Positions 1 to 7,850 of a stretch of 7,901 nucleotides of DNA are shown here, piece by piece. Each line of letters starts with the position of its first letter. The stretch's first letter is position 1. The notes under the pieces were generated by a model. The model saw only the letters and a program-made list of their open reading frames with translations, had not been told where the DNA came from and searched no databases. The translations under genes and the position numbers were made by a program. The stretch lies in NCBI GenBank assembly GCA_030152405.1, contig JASLJL010000397.1, positions 1 through 7,901 of the forward strand, given 5' to 3'. The stretch comes from Gordonia sp. (in: high G+C Gram-positive bacteria) (GTDB taxonomy: Bacteria > Actinomycetota > Actinomycetes > Mycobacteriales > Mycobacteriaceae).

Positions 1-655
1 AGTGCGCGGTGAACCCGACGGTGAACACCAGGACGGCGGGGACCGTGCAGATCGCGCGGACCCCCAGCGGCCAGGCGGCGCCGAGCGCCACCAGCGTCCA
101 GACGAGAGCCGACCAACGCTGGGTGCCGGCGACGAGCGATCCGAAGCCGTCGGAGTTCGCCGCCGCGAGCCCCCACCGGCACGCGTACACGACCGCCACT
201 CGGCCGAGGAACACGGCGAAGACGATCTCCGCCCATCCATGGTCGCCGGTCAGCGTCGAGTAGGCGACAGCCTGTACGGCGAGAACCACGGCGAGGGCCG
301 CGGCGCCGAACGGACCGACGTCGCCGCTGCGCATCACCTGCCGTACGCGGTCGGGGTCTCCGTAACAGCCGAGTCCGTCGGCGGTGTCGGCGAGACCGTC
401 CAGATGCATGCCGCGGGTCGCGAGCGCCAGCACGCTCACGACGAGCAGCCCGATGAGCAGGTCGGGCAGCCTGGTGTACGACAGCCCGAAGGCGACGGCC
501 GCCGCGAGTGCTCCGAGCAGGGCCCCGACGACGGGGACCGCGGCGATCGCGGCGCCACCCGTCCGCCGATCCATCTCGGCGCGCGGTCGGGGGAGCGGTG
601 CGACGGTCAGCCAGGTGACCGCCACATGCACGGCAGTGGCCGGATTAACCGCCAT
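1..655 (-). CDS. cobS: CobS, adenosylcobinamide-GDP ribazoletransferase (partial, 3' end outside window)
   Basis: Polytopic membrane enzyme that joins adenosylcobinamide-GDP to alpha-ribazole (or its phosphate) in the last stage of cobalamin assembly. Reading from ATG at 655, 218 codons are open to the window edge. The family is usually about 250 residues, so roughly the last 30 to 40 are missing. Visible family signatures are the acidic motif [16 protein letters not shown] (residues 81-96, with D86, D90 and D93), followed by [18 protein letters not shown] (about 100-117), and a second basic/glycine stretch [13 protein letters not shown] (151-163). Hydrophobic segments near 34-57, 64-80, 117-133 and 183-215 fit membrane helices. 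The start overlaps the 3' end of the CobU-CobT gene by 11 bases in another frame, which suggests translational coupling; no clear Shine-Dalgarno is present. Both substrates of CobS are products of that neighbour. Function is inferred from family motifs and operon context. Confidence 0.93.
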   Translation of the reverse strand, partial: MAVNPATAVHVAVTWLTVAPLPRPRAEMDRRTGGAAIAAVPVVGALLGALAAAVAFGLSYTRLPDLLIGLLVVSVLALATRGMHLDGLADTADGLGCYGDPDRVRQVMRSGDVGPFGAAALAVVLAVQAVAYSTLTGDHGWAEIVFAVFLGRVAVVYACRWGLAAANSDGFGSLVAGTQRWSALVWTLVALGAAWPLGVRAICTVPAVLVFTVGFTAH

Positions 656-2363
656 CGCTGACGCCGGCGTCGTCGAACGTCGCCATGTCGATCAAGACGT
701 CGACCGCGGAGGCGACGATCGGCAGGGCCGTCAAAGCTCCGGTGCCCTCACCGAGGCGCATCGTCATGTCGACGATCGGGTCCAGGCCGAGACTGGACAG
801 GGCGAAGTCGTGCGCGGGCTCGGTGGACCGGTGGCCCGCTCGCCACCAGGCCGACGCGCCGGGGGCCAACTGCTCGGCCACCAATGCCGCAGCGGTCGTC
901 ACGACACCGTCGAGCAGCACCGGCGTTCGACGCAGCGCGGCCTGGGCGTAGAAGCCGGCCATGGCGGCGATGTCGGGGCCCGCGACGGCGGCCAGCAGGG
1001 CGAGCGGCTCATTGCGCAGGCGTCGCCCGTGGCGCATTCCGTCGCGTATCGCGGCGGTCTTCCGAATCCAGGTGGCGTCGTCGATCCCGGTGCCGCGACC
1101 CACCACGACGACGGGTTCGCGGTCTGCGATGGAGCCGATCAGGACGGCGGCCGGCGTGGTGTTCCCGATCCCCATGTCGCCTGCGATCAGGAGGTCCGCC
1201 CCGGAGTCGACGAGTCGATCGGCGATCGCTCGTCCGGCGGCGACGGATCGCCGTGCCTCAGCGATCGTCATGGCGTCGCCGGTGCGGAGATCGCCACTCG
1301 CGCGCCTGACCTTGTACGACGAGGTCGCGCGGTGATCGGCGGGCAGATCGGCGTCCACCGACATGTCGAACACGTGGACGCTCGCTCCGGCACGGCGGGC
1401 CAACACGTTCACGGCGGCGCCGCCCGCGGCGATGTTGGCGACCATCTGAGCGGTCACCTCGGGAGGGAACGCGGACACACCGTTCTGCGCGACGCCGTGG
1501 TCGCCTGCGAACACCGCGACCGCGGGGGCGGTGAGTCGACGAGGGGGACTCTGGTCCTGACATGCGGACACCCACACGCCGAGGTCTTCGAGGAGACCGA
1601 GTGCACCGGGCGGTTTGGTGAGAGTCAGTTGACGGGCGCGTGCCGCGTCTGCGGCGGCCTGCGACGGCGGGTCGATCGCCGGGAACACCTCGGCGTCCAC
1701 CCCGTCCGGCAGCGAGGCGCCCGCGAAGGACGCGGTCGATGCGATGGCTTCCGGGAAGGGCGTGACCGGCACGGGGACCAGCGGCGCCGCCGGATGGTCG
1801 GACGCGTCGACTGTGGACTCGGCGGCCCGGGCATCGGTCGATGCGGGCAGTTCGAGGACCCGTCCCGCGACGACGAGCCGAACGCTCTCGCAGACGGCGG
1901 CGACGAGCGCGTTGGCGCGACCGATCTCATCGGCGAACCGTCGCCCGACCGCGGTCGGAGCGACGACGGACATGCCGACTTCGGGACTCACCACGACCAC
2001 GTCGGATGCGTGCTCGGCGATGGCCGCGCACAGATCATGGACGGCGTCGTCGATCGTGGCCGCCGCGTCGTCCCAGGCCTGCGCGTCGTCGAGCAGGCGG
2101 GTGACCCAGGTGCCGAGGTCGTCGATCAGTACCGGCGACTCCGGATCCAGCCGCATCTCGGCGGCCGGGTCGTTGGTCTCGACGGTCAGGAAACGGTCAC
2201 CGCGCTGCGCCAGGTGCGCCGTCACGCGAGCCCGCCACTGGGCGTCTGAGGTATCCGCCGACGGCCCGGTGGCCAAGTATCGGGGACGGTCGGCCGAGGC
2301 GAGGAGGTTCTCGGCGTGCGCGGACTTTCCCGAACGGATTCCGCCCAGGACGAGATACCGCAC
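645..2363 (-). CDS. cobUT: CobU-CobT fusion: adenosylcobinamide kinase/guanylyltransferase plus NaMN:DMB phosphoribosyltransferase
   Basis: One uninterrupted 572-residue protein with two cobalamin enzymes. Residues 1-172 are CobU: P-loop GGIRSGKS (7-14), His50 at the place of the guanylylated histidine of Salmonella CobU (my alignment by eye), [14 protein letters not shown] (78-91), and SPEVGMSVV with the following [10 protein letters not shown] helix (126-157). Residues about 173-228 are a linker rich in Ala, Pro and Ser. Residues 229-572 are Cob[16 protein letters not shown] (286-300), [12 protein letters not shown] (395-406), VGRGTGID (421-428), and RLGEGTGA (536-543), whose E539 matches the catalytic Glu317 of Salmonella CobT. 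The other active-site acid, Glu174 there, is Asp396 here. The GTG at 2363 is chosen because the CobU first strand begins directly after it; the frame stays open to a GTG at 2405, but that would overlap the upstream gene. The start lies 1 base after the DUF3043 stop. Cytoplasmic; feeds CobS. Confidence 0.95.
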   Translation of the reverse strand: MRYLVLGGIRSGKSAHAENLLASADRPRYLATGPSADTSDAQWRARVTAHLAQRGDRFLTVETNDPAAEMRLDPESPVLIDDLGTWVTRLLDDAQAWDDAAATIDDAVHDLCAAIAEHASDVVVVSPEVGMSVVAPTAVGRRFADEIGRANALVAAVCESVRLVVAGRVLELPASTDARAAESTVDASDHPAAPLVPVPVTPFPEAIASTASFAGASLPDGVDAEVFPAIDPPSQAAADAARARQLTLTKPPGALGLLEDLGVWVSACQDQSPPRRLTAPAVAVFAGDHGVAQNGVSAFPPEVTAQMVANIAAGGAAVNVLARRAGASVHVFDMSVDADLPADHRATSSYKVRRASGDLRTGDAMTIAEARRSVAAGRAIADRLVDSGADLLIAGDMGIGNTTPAAVLIGSIADREPVVVVGRGTGIDDATWIRKTAAIRDGMRHGRRLRNEPLALLAAVAGPDIAAMAGFYAQAALRRTPVLLDGVVTTAAALVAEQLAPGASAWWRAGHRSTEPAHDFALSSLGLDPIVDMTMRLGEGTGALTALPIVASAVDVLIDMATFDDAGVSDGG

Positions 2364-2364
2364 G

Positions 2365-3039
2365 TCAGACCTTGTCGCCGAGCTTGGTCTGCGGCTTCGG
2401 CGCACGCATCACGCGCAACTGCATGGCGCGAGTGAACGCGTACCAGCCGAGGCGGAAGCTCGTCTCCTGGGTGTCGGGGTACCTCTCGCGGACGCGCTTG
2501 TTCACCATGCGGCCGAGGAACACGGAGTCGATCGCCATGAACACGACGAAGACCAGCAGCATGAGATTCGCGATCGCGGCGAACTTCGGCACCATGATCG
2601 CGACGATCAGCAGGATCGCGAACGGCATGAACAGGCCGGCGAAGTTGCGGCGGGAGTCGACGAGGTCGCGGGTCATCTTGCGCACCGGACCCTTGTCGCG
2701 GGCCATGAGGAACTTCTCATCGCCCGCCATCATCTTCTCGCGCTGGTCGACGCGGGCCTGACGGCGCTCGGCCGACAGCGCTTTCCGGTCGTCCTTGCTC
2801 ATCGTCTTCTTGAGCGCCTTCTTGCGCTCGCGGGCCTCCGCGCGTGTGGTGGGCGGCGGGGCGGCGGGACCGCGGCGCTTGCTCTCGGCGTCGCGACGCT
2901 TCGGGGTGGGACGGCCCTTGCCGGGCGTCGGCTCCGCCTTCGCCGGGGACTCGTCGGGGGCGGGCACCGCGGGAGTCGACGCCGTGTCGTCGGCGGTGTC
3001 GTCGGTGTCCGTCGCAGCAGGCTTCCAGGGCAACTTCAC
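2365..3039 (-). CDS. DUF3043-type two-helix membrane protein, function unknown
   Basis: A 224-residue protein that resembles the actinobacterial DUF3043 family (Rv2206-like by position and pattern). Its biochemical role is unknown to me. The N-terminal third (about 1-65) is low-complexity, rich in Pro, Ala, Asp and Thr, with no signal peptide. Residues 66-130 are highly charged (many Lys/Arg, runs such as [11 protein letters not shown]) and probably helical. Two hydrophobic segments follow, about 133-154 ([18 protein letters not shown] core) and 157-177 ([20 protein letters not shown] core), forming a likely helical hairpin. The C-terminal tail of about 47 residues is basic and probably cytoplasmic. 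GTG at 3039 is the only sensible start: an ATG 5 bases upstream runs straight into a stop. A TAGTCT box ends 7 bases upstream with no Shine-Dalgarno, so the mRNA is probably leaderless. It is the first gene of the operon with cobUT and cobS, but nothing visible links it to cobalamin chemistry. Confidence 0.88.
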   Translation of the reverse strand: MKLPWKPAATDTDDTADDTASTPAVPAPDESPAKAEPTPGKGRPTPKRRDAESKRRGPAAPPPTTRAEARERKKALKKTMSKDDRKALSAERRQARVDQREKMMAGDEKFLMARDKGPVRKMTRDLVDSRRNFAGLFMPFAILLIVAIMVPKFAAIANLMLLVFVVFMAIDSVFLGRMVNKRVRERYPDTQETSFRLGWYAFTRAMQLRVMRAPKPQTKLGDKV

Positions 3040-3046
3040 ACCATCG

Positions 3047-3052
3047 AGACTA
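3047..3052 (-). promoter_or_regulatory. -10 box of the DUF3043-cobUT-cobS operon, probably leaderless
   Basis: On the minus strand TAGTCT matches the actinobacterial TANNNT -10 pattern. Exactly 7 bases separate it from the GTG at 3039, so transcription would begin at or next to the start codon. No Shine-Dalgarno is visible. No convincing -35 hexamer is seen, which is common in this group. Inferred from pattern and spacing only. Confidence 0.5.
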
Positions 3053-3067
3053 GGCGATGACCGGCTC

Positions 3068-3085
3068 GCGTCCGCTAGCGGGCGC
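3068..3085. promoter_or_regulatory. 18-bp near-perfect palindrome between two divergent promoters
   Basis: The sequence GCGTCCGCTAGCGGGCGC is a dyad with 8 of 9 pairs matched, centred on the TA of GCTAGC. It directly abuts the -10 box of the glycerate kinase gene at 3086 and lies upstream of the -10 box of the minus-strand operon. The position suits an operator that could act on both promoters. Palindromes of this quality occur by chance a few times per window in GC-rich DNA, so only its location in a 59-base gap makes it notable. Confidence 0.3.
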
Positions 3086-3091
3086 TACTCT
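3086..3091 (+). promoter_or_regulatory. -10 box of the glycerate kinase gene, probably leaderless
   Basis: TACTCT fits TANNNT and ends 7 bases before the ATG at 3099, with no Shine-Dalgarno between them. This mirrors the TAGTCT box of the divergent operon, which has the same 7-base spacing. It also supports ATG 3099 over an in-frame ATG at 3057, which lies upstream of this box. Confidence 0.5.
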
Positions 3092-3098
3092 TCGGCCC

Positions 3099-4175
3099 AT
3101 GTGCCCCAGCGCCGAGACCCGCTCGCTGAGCGTCGTGATCGCACCGGACGAGTTCGGAGGGACGTTGACGGCGTCCGAAGCCGCGAAGGCGATCGCCGAG
3201 GGATGGCGGTCGGCGCGTCCGGGCGACCGTCTGACGCTGCTCCCGCAGTCGGACGGCGGTCCGGGATTCGTCGACGTCCTGCACGACGCCGGGGTGGTCG
3301 ACGTGGAGGTCGTGGCCGTGGCGGGGCCTCTCGGCGATCGCGTCGACGCATCGATCGGAGTCGGCCCGGACGACACGTTCTATCTCGAAGCGGCACAGGC
3401 CTGCGGGCTCGCGCTGCTGGGGCGTCCGCCCAGTCCGGAGACCGCGATGGCCGCCTCGACGTCCGGGGTCGGCGAACTCCTCCGGCACGCGGCGGCCGCG
3501 GGCGCGCGCCGGATCGTCGTCGGTCTCGGTGGAAGCGCGACGACCGACGGGGGCCGCGGTGCACTGGAGGCGCTCGGGGGAGTGGACGCGGCGCGGGCCC
3601 GGCTGCAGGGGCTCGACCTGATCGTCGCCTCGGACGTCGACAACCCGCTGCTGGGCGCGGCGGGCGCCGCCACCGTATTCGGGCCGCAGAAGGGCGCCGA
3701 CGAGGTCACCGTGCGGGCCCTGGAGGAGCGACTGCGGGCATGGGTCGGGACGCTCGGCGACGGCGTCGCCGAATCGGCGGGCGCGGGCGCGGCCGGAGGT
3801 CTCGGCGCCGCATTGCTCGCCGTGGGCGGGCGGCGCAGAGCAGGTGCGGACGTGGTCGCCGAGGCGACCGACCGCGCCGACGTGATCGCGCGCGCCGACC
3901 TGGTCGTCACCGGTGAGGGCAGGTACGACGAGCAGACCGCGCGCGGGAAGGTCGTCGCCGGGCTCGCGGCGGAGGCCCACGGCACACCGGTGATCGTCCT
4001 GGCCGGTCAGGTGCGCGGAACTCCGTCGATCGACGGAGTCGCGCTGGTGCGGTCGGTCAGCGACGTCGCCGGGTCGACCGCCCGGGCGATGGCCGAGCCC
4101 CATGCGATGTTGGCGGGCACGGCCGCGCGGGTGGCGTCGGACCTCGCGAGCATCCGGGGCATGATGCGGGAATAG
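3099..4175 (+). CDS. Glycerate kinase (GlxK/GarK-type family)
   Basis: A 358-residue cytoplasmic kinase predicted to phosphorylate D-glycerate with ATP, feeding glycerate from glyoxylate or serine catabolism into central metabolism. Family signatures in order: VVIAPDEFGGTLTASEAAKAIAEGW (12-36), LPQSDGGPGF (48-57, the usual P-x-DGGEGT region), YLEAAQACGLALL (95-107), TSGVGELLRHA (121-131), VVGLGGSATTDGGRGALEALGG (140-161), SDVDNPLLGAAGAATVFGPQKGA (178-200), and DLVVTGEGRYDEQTARGKVVAGLA (267-290). These cover both domains, so the gene is complete, slightly shorter than the usual 370-380 residues. ATG 3099 is favoured by the -10 box 7 bases upstream and because the first strand starts at residue 11. 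It is divergent from the DUF3043 operon. No terminator hairpin is seen before the next gene, so readthrough into the iron-sulfur carrier gene is possible. The sequence does not settle 2- versus 3-phosphorylation. Confidence 0.92.
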   Translation: MCPSAETRSLSVVIAPDEFGGTLTASEAAKAIAEGWRSARPGDRLTLLPQSDGGPGFVDVLHDAGVVDVEVVAVAGPLGDRVDASIGVGPDDTFYLEAAQACGLALLGRPPSPETAMAASTSGVGELLRHAAAAGARRIVVGLGGSATTDGGRGALEALGGVDAARARLQGLDLIVASDVDNPLLGAAGAATVFGPQKGADEVTVRALEERLRAWVGTLGDGVAESAGAGAAGGLGAALLAVGGRRRAGADVVAEATDRADVIARADLVVTGEGRYDEQTARGKVVAGLAAEAHGTPVIVLAGQVRGTPSIDGVALVRSVSDVAGSTARAMAEPHAMLAGTAARVASDLASIRGMMRE

Positions 4176-4288
4176 CGGAGGAACGAGTACCGTTGAGGCA
4201 GTCAGACCGTCAACACACGTGATCGTCGTGTCTGCGGTTCGACGACAGACGTATCCCGGTTCGCTCGTGCAGACGCGGCCGGCGACAT
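4176..4288 (+). other. Leader region upstream of the ErpA-like gene
   Basis: This stretch between the glycerate kinase stop and the Shine-Dalgarno of the next gene holds no convincing gene. It contains the TACCGT box and two weak stem candidates with 5-bp arms: ACACG/CGTGT (4215-4219 with 4227-4231) and GTCTG/CAGAC (4230-4234 with 4246-4250). A 23-codon open frame starts with GTG at 4219 and ends with TGA at 4288-4290, touching the Shine-Dalgarno. Nothing shows that it is translated. Confidence 0.3.
4188..4193 (+). promoter_or_regulatory. Candidate -10 box for the ErpA-like gene
   Basis: TACCGT fits TANNNT and is the same hexamer as the -10 candidate of adoK; the bases after it are also alike (TTGAGGCAG here, GAGACAG there). 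Initiation about 7 bases on would give a leader of roughly 100 bases before the ATG at 4300. Weak evidence on its own. Confidence 0.35.
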
Positions 4289-4294
4289 GAGGAG
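4289..4294 (+). promoter_or_regulatory. Ribosome binding site of the ErpA-like gene
   Basis: GAGGAG lies 5 bases before the ATG at 4300. It stands out because the flanking genes (glycerate kinase, adoK) have none, so this gene is translated from a leadered mRNA while its neighbours look leaderless. Confidence 0.75.
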
Positions 4295-4299
4295 CGCCC

Positions 4300-4650
4300 A
4301 TGACCGTTCAGAACGAAACCACCGACACCGGTGTCCTGCTCAGCGACACCGCGGCAGCCAAGGCCAAGGCCCTGCTCGACCAGGAGGGCCGCGACGATCT
4401 CGCACTGCGCATCGCCGTGCAGCCCGGCGGTTGTGCCGGTCTTCGCTACCAGCTGTTCTTCGACGACCGTCAGCTCGACGGCGACGTCGTGTCCGACTTC
4501 GGCGGCGTGAAGCTGGCCGTCGACCGCATGAGCGCACCGTACGTGCAGGGCGCGACGATCGACTTCGTCGACAGCATCGAGAAGCAGGGCTTCACGATCG
4601 ACAACCCGAACGCCACGGGCAGCTGCGCCTGCGGAGACTCGTTCAACTGA
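4300..4650 (+). CDS. erpA: A-type iron-sulfur carrier, HesB/IscA/ErpA family
   Basis: A 116-residue cytoplasmic protein predicted to bind an iron-sulfur cluster and pass it to apo-enzymes. The three conserved cysteines are present: Cys45 in PGGCAGLRY (42-50), and Cys109 and Cys111 in SCACGDSF (108-115). The FTIDNPNATGSC segment before the last pair is the normal A-type layout, and the length is typical. The N-terminal 12 residues are polar and variable. Start choice is secure: GAGGAG sits 5 bases upstream. It lies 124 bases after the glycerate kinase stop and 105 bases before adoK. A strong hairpin follows the stop (4695-4734). ErpA-like naming rests on family resemblance; IscA-like or a general HesB protein is equally compatible, since the subfamilies cannot be split by motif alone. 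Confidence 0.92.
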   Translation: MTVQNETTDTGVLLSDTAAAKAKALLDQEGRDDLALRIAVQPGGCAGLRYQLFFDDRQLDGDVVSDFGGVKLAVDRMSAPYVQGATIDFVDSIEKQGFTIDNPNATGSCACGDSFN

Positions 4651-5730
<1,080 letters not shown>

Positions 5731-5733
5731 CGA

Positions 5734-5827
5734 AGCAGGCGAGGCGAAACACTTCCCGAGCCCTCCGCAGCGAGCCGCCAGGCGAGCCCGCGAGGACTGC
5801 CGAGGGAAGTGTTTCGCCTCGCCTGCT
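5734..5827. terminator. Long hairpin with 24-bp perfect arms between convergent adoK and asnB
   Basis: Arm 5734-5757 and arm 5804-5827 are exact reverse complements (24 of 24 pairs, for example AGGCGAGGCGAAAC on the left) around a 46-base interior. The interior can extend the stem after a bulge: 5764-5770 pairs with 5797-5803 at 6 of 7 positions. The element starts 3 bases after the adoK stop and ends 27 bases before the asnB stop. A bidirectional terminator is the simplest role, although neither side has a T-run. Its length, the internal GCGAG repeats and the complex loop also fit a dispersed REP- or MITE-like repeat unit; genome copies cannot be checked here. Confidence 0.65.
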
Positions 5828-5854
5828 GGCGTACGGCGTAGAGGCGGACCGTGC

Positions 5855-7780
5855 CTACAGCCGAACCGGGTAGTCGTGATCCTCGATCTGAGGATCGATG
5901 GTGCCGTCGACGAAGATCCCGTACCAGAGCATGAAGCACAGCACGGTCCAGATGCGGCGGCTGTTGTCGACGTCGCCGCGGCGGTGCTCCTCGAGCATCT
6001 GCATGACGAACTTCTTGTCGAAGACGTGATCGGTGTCGGACGTCGAGATCAGTTCGCGCGCCCAGTCGTACATCTCCGTGCCGGCGAGCCAGTGACGCAG
6101 TGGGACCGGGAAGCCGAGCTTCCGACGATGCAGGACGTGCGGCGGCACGATTTGCTCGAGCGCCTTGCGGAGGGCGTACTTGGTGGTGTCGTGGCTGATC
6201 TTCTCCTCGAACGGGAGCTGCTCGGCGACCGCGAACACCTCTTTGTCGAGGAACGGCACACGCAGTTCCAGCGAGTGCGCCATGTTGATCTTGTCGGCCT
6301 TGACAAGGATGTCGCCGCGCAGCCACGTGAACAGGTCGAGGTGCTGCATCCGCGTCACCGGATCCATGCCTTCGCTCATCTTGTAGATCGGCGCGGTCAC
6401 GTCCTGGTGCATCCAGTCCTCGCGGAAGGTGCGCAGGACGGCGCGCAGCCGAGCGTCGTCGAAGCTGCGGGCATTCCCGTAGTAGCGCTCTTCGAGGCTC
6501 AACGAGCCGCGGTGCAGGAGACTCTTGCCTCGCGTGCCCTCGGGGATGCGGTCGGAGATCTTCCCCGCGAACCGGCGGAGGCCGGGGGAGAGCTTGTCGA
6601 ACGACTTGAGCGACAGCGGCTCCTTGTAGATGGTGTAGCCGCCGAACAGTTCGTCGGCGCCTTCACCGGACAGCACCACCTTGACGTGCTTGCGCGCCTC
6701 CGCGGCCACGAAGTACAGCGGCACCAGCGCAGGGTCGGCCACCGGGTCGTCGAGGTACCAGATGATCTTCGGCAGGGCCTCGATGAACTCGCGCGGCGAG
6801 ACGACCTTGACGATGTGGCGTGCGCCGATCGCTTCCGCGGACTCCGCGGCGACGTCGACCTCCGAGTAGCCTTCGCGCTCGAATCCGGTGGTGAAGGTGA
6901 TGAGGTCGGGATTGTGCTGGATCGCCAGTGCGGCGATGGCGGTCGAGTCGATGCCGCCCGACAGGAACGAGCCGACGGTCACGTCGGCGCGCATGTGCTT
7001 GGCGACGGAGTCGCGCAGCACGTCGGCGATCTCGTCGTACCGCTTCTGCTCGCTGCCCGCGGAGAACGGGCGCACCGGGAACGTCGGCGCGAAGTAGCGG
7101 GTCACCCCCGGCGCGGAACCCGGACGTAATGTGGCGTAGCACCCGGACTCGAGGCGAGTGATGTTGCGATGCAGCGTCTCCGGTTCGGGGACGTACTGGA
7201 GGACGGTGTAGTGCTCGATCGCGCGGTCGTCGAGCCCGGCGTCGAGGTCGAGGCGTTCGAGGATCTCGAGCAGACTCTTCTTCTCGCTGCCGAACGCGGT
7301 GCCGCGGTCACTGGTGGCGAGGAACAGCGGCTTGATGCCGAACTGGTCGCGTGCGAGGAACAGTTCGCGCTTCTCGGTGTCCCACACCGCGAACGCGAAC
7401 ATGCCGCGCAGCTTGCGGACCACGTCTGGTCCCCAGTGGTGGAAGCCCGCCACGATCGACTCGCCGTCGCCCTCGGTGCGGAACTCGGTCCCGAACTCCC
7501 GGGTGAGCTCGGCGCGGATCTCGAGGTAGTTGTAGATCTCGCCGTTGAAGACCAGTGCGTACCGTTCGGTGTTCTCCGGCGGTCCCCAGCGCAGCGGCTG
7601 GTGAGAGTGCTCGATGTCGATGATCGACAGACGGTTGAAGCCGAGGACGATGTCGTCGTCGTGCCAGGTGCCGGGCTCGTCGGGACCGCGGTGGCGCATG
7701 CAATGCGCCGCGGACGCGATCAGTTCGGCGTCCGGCCCCGCAGTGCCGTCACTGGTGAGCATTCCGAGCAAGCCGCACAC
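5855..7780 (-). CDS. asnB: Glutamine-dependent amidotransferase, AsnB/LtsA type (annotated asparagine synthase)
   Basis: A 641-residue class II amidotransferase. Residues 1 to about 220 are the glutaminase: Cys2 is the nucleophile once Met is removed, with RHRGPDEPG (29-37), FNRLSIIDIEHSHQPL (48-63), VFNGEIYNY (77-85), and GDGESIVAGFHHWG (104-117). The synthetase domain has the PP-loop SGGIDST (274-280), GFEREGYSEVDVA (299-311), LSGEGADELFGGY (370-382), and RGDILVKADKINMAHSLELRVPF (488-510). It closely follows mycobacterial AsnB (Rv2201) and Corynebacterium LtsA. Published work on those proteins ties them to amidation of meso-diaminopimelate in peptidoglycan precursors, so cell-wall modification is a likelier role than bulk asparagine synthesis. 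It is longer than E. coli AsnB (554 residues). The GTG start at 7780 is fixed by Cys2 and by AGAGG 9 bases upstream. Convergent with adoK; divergent from an off-window gene. Confidence 0.94.
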   Translation of the reverse strand: MCGLLGMLTSDGTAGPDAELIASAAHCMRHRGPDEPGTWHDDDIVLGFNRLSIIDIEHSHQPLRWGPPENTERYALVFNGEIYNYLEIRAELTREFGTEFRTEGDGESIVAGFHHWGPDVVRKLRGMFAFAVWDTEKRELFLARDQFGIKPLFLATSDRGTAFGSEKKSLLEILERLDLDAGLDDRAIEHYTVLQYVPEPETLHRNITRLESGCYATLRPGSAPGVTRYFAPTFPVRPFSAGSEQKRYDEIADVLRDSVAKHMRADVTVGSFLSGGIDSTAIAALAIQHNPDLITFTTGFEREGYSEVDVAAESAEAIGARHIVKVVSPREFIEALPKIIWYLDDPVADPALVPLYFVAAEARKHVKVVLSGEGADELFGGYTIYKEPLSLKSFDKLSPGLRRFAGKISDRIPEGTRGKSLLHRGSLSLEERYYGNARSFDDARLRAVLRTFREDWMHQDVTAPIYKMSEGMDPVTRMQHLDLFTWLRGDILVKADKINMAHSLELRVPFLDKEVFAVAEQLPFEEKISHDTTKYALRKALEQIVPPHVLHRRKLGFPVPLRHWLAGTEMYDWARELISTSDTDHVFDKKFVMQMLEEHRRGDVDNSRRIWTVLCFMLWYGIFVDGTIDPQIEDHDYPVRL

Positions 7781-7789
7781 GCTGACTGG

Positions 7790-7794
7790 CCTCT
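7790..7794 (-). promoter_or_regulatory. Ribosome binding site of asnB
   Basis: On the minus strand AGAGG lies 9 bases before the GTG at 7780. It supports this GTG as the start, in agreement with the need for Cys at position 2, and shows that asnB is translated from a leadered mRNA. Confidence 0.6.
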
Positions 7795-7844
7795 TTTCAC
7801 ATCGATTGCAGGTCGTGGTGCGAGAACCTGTCCCGCGCCGCGTC

Positions 7845-7850
7845 TACTAT
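7845..7850 (+). promoter_or_regulatory. Candidate -10 box for a rightward gene beyond the window (ctaC by synteny)
   Basis: TACTAT is the best TANNNT match in the 120-base gap; initiation would be near 7857-7858. Read on the other strand, the same bases give CATAGT, a weaker -10 that could serve asnB with a leader of about 60 bases, so the two promoters may overlap. Pattern only. Confidence 0.4.

Noticed and set aside
384..2249. 621-codon open frame on the plus strand
   Set aside because: It is antisense to cobUT and part of cobS, has Arg/Gly/Asp-rich composition with no recognisable domain, and is the expected shadow of a GC-rich gene.
2364..2405. Upstream GTG start for the CobU-CobT gene
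   Set aside because: It adds 14 residues ([14 protein letters not shown]) inside the DUF3043 gene, while the CobU fold begins right after the GTG at 2363.
3057..3098. Upstream ATG start for glycerate kinase
   Set aside because: It lies upstream of the -10 box and adds 14 residues that do not fit the family N-terminus.
3040..3098. Cobalamin riboswitch ahead of the cob operon
   Set aside because: The gap is only 59 bases and the operon looks leaderless, so there is no room for a B12 riboswitch in the transcript.
4219..4290. 23-codon upstream frame as a real peptide gene
   Set aside because: A 72-base open stretch is common by chance in GC-rich DNA and there is no Shine-Dalgarno of its own; kept only as a low-interest finding.
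3075..4301. 408-codon open frame on the minus strand
   Set aside because: Antisense to the glycerate kinase gene, low-complexity Arg/Gly/Pro-rich product without a domain.
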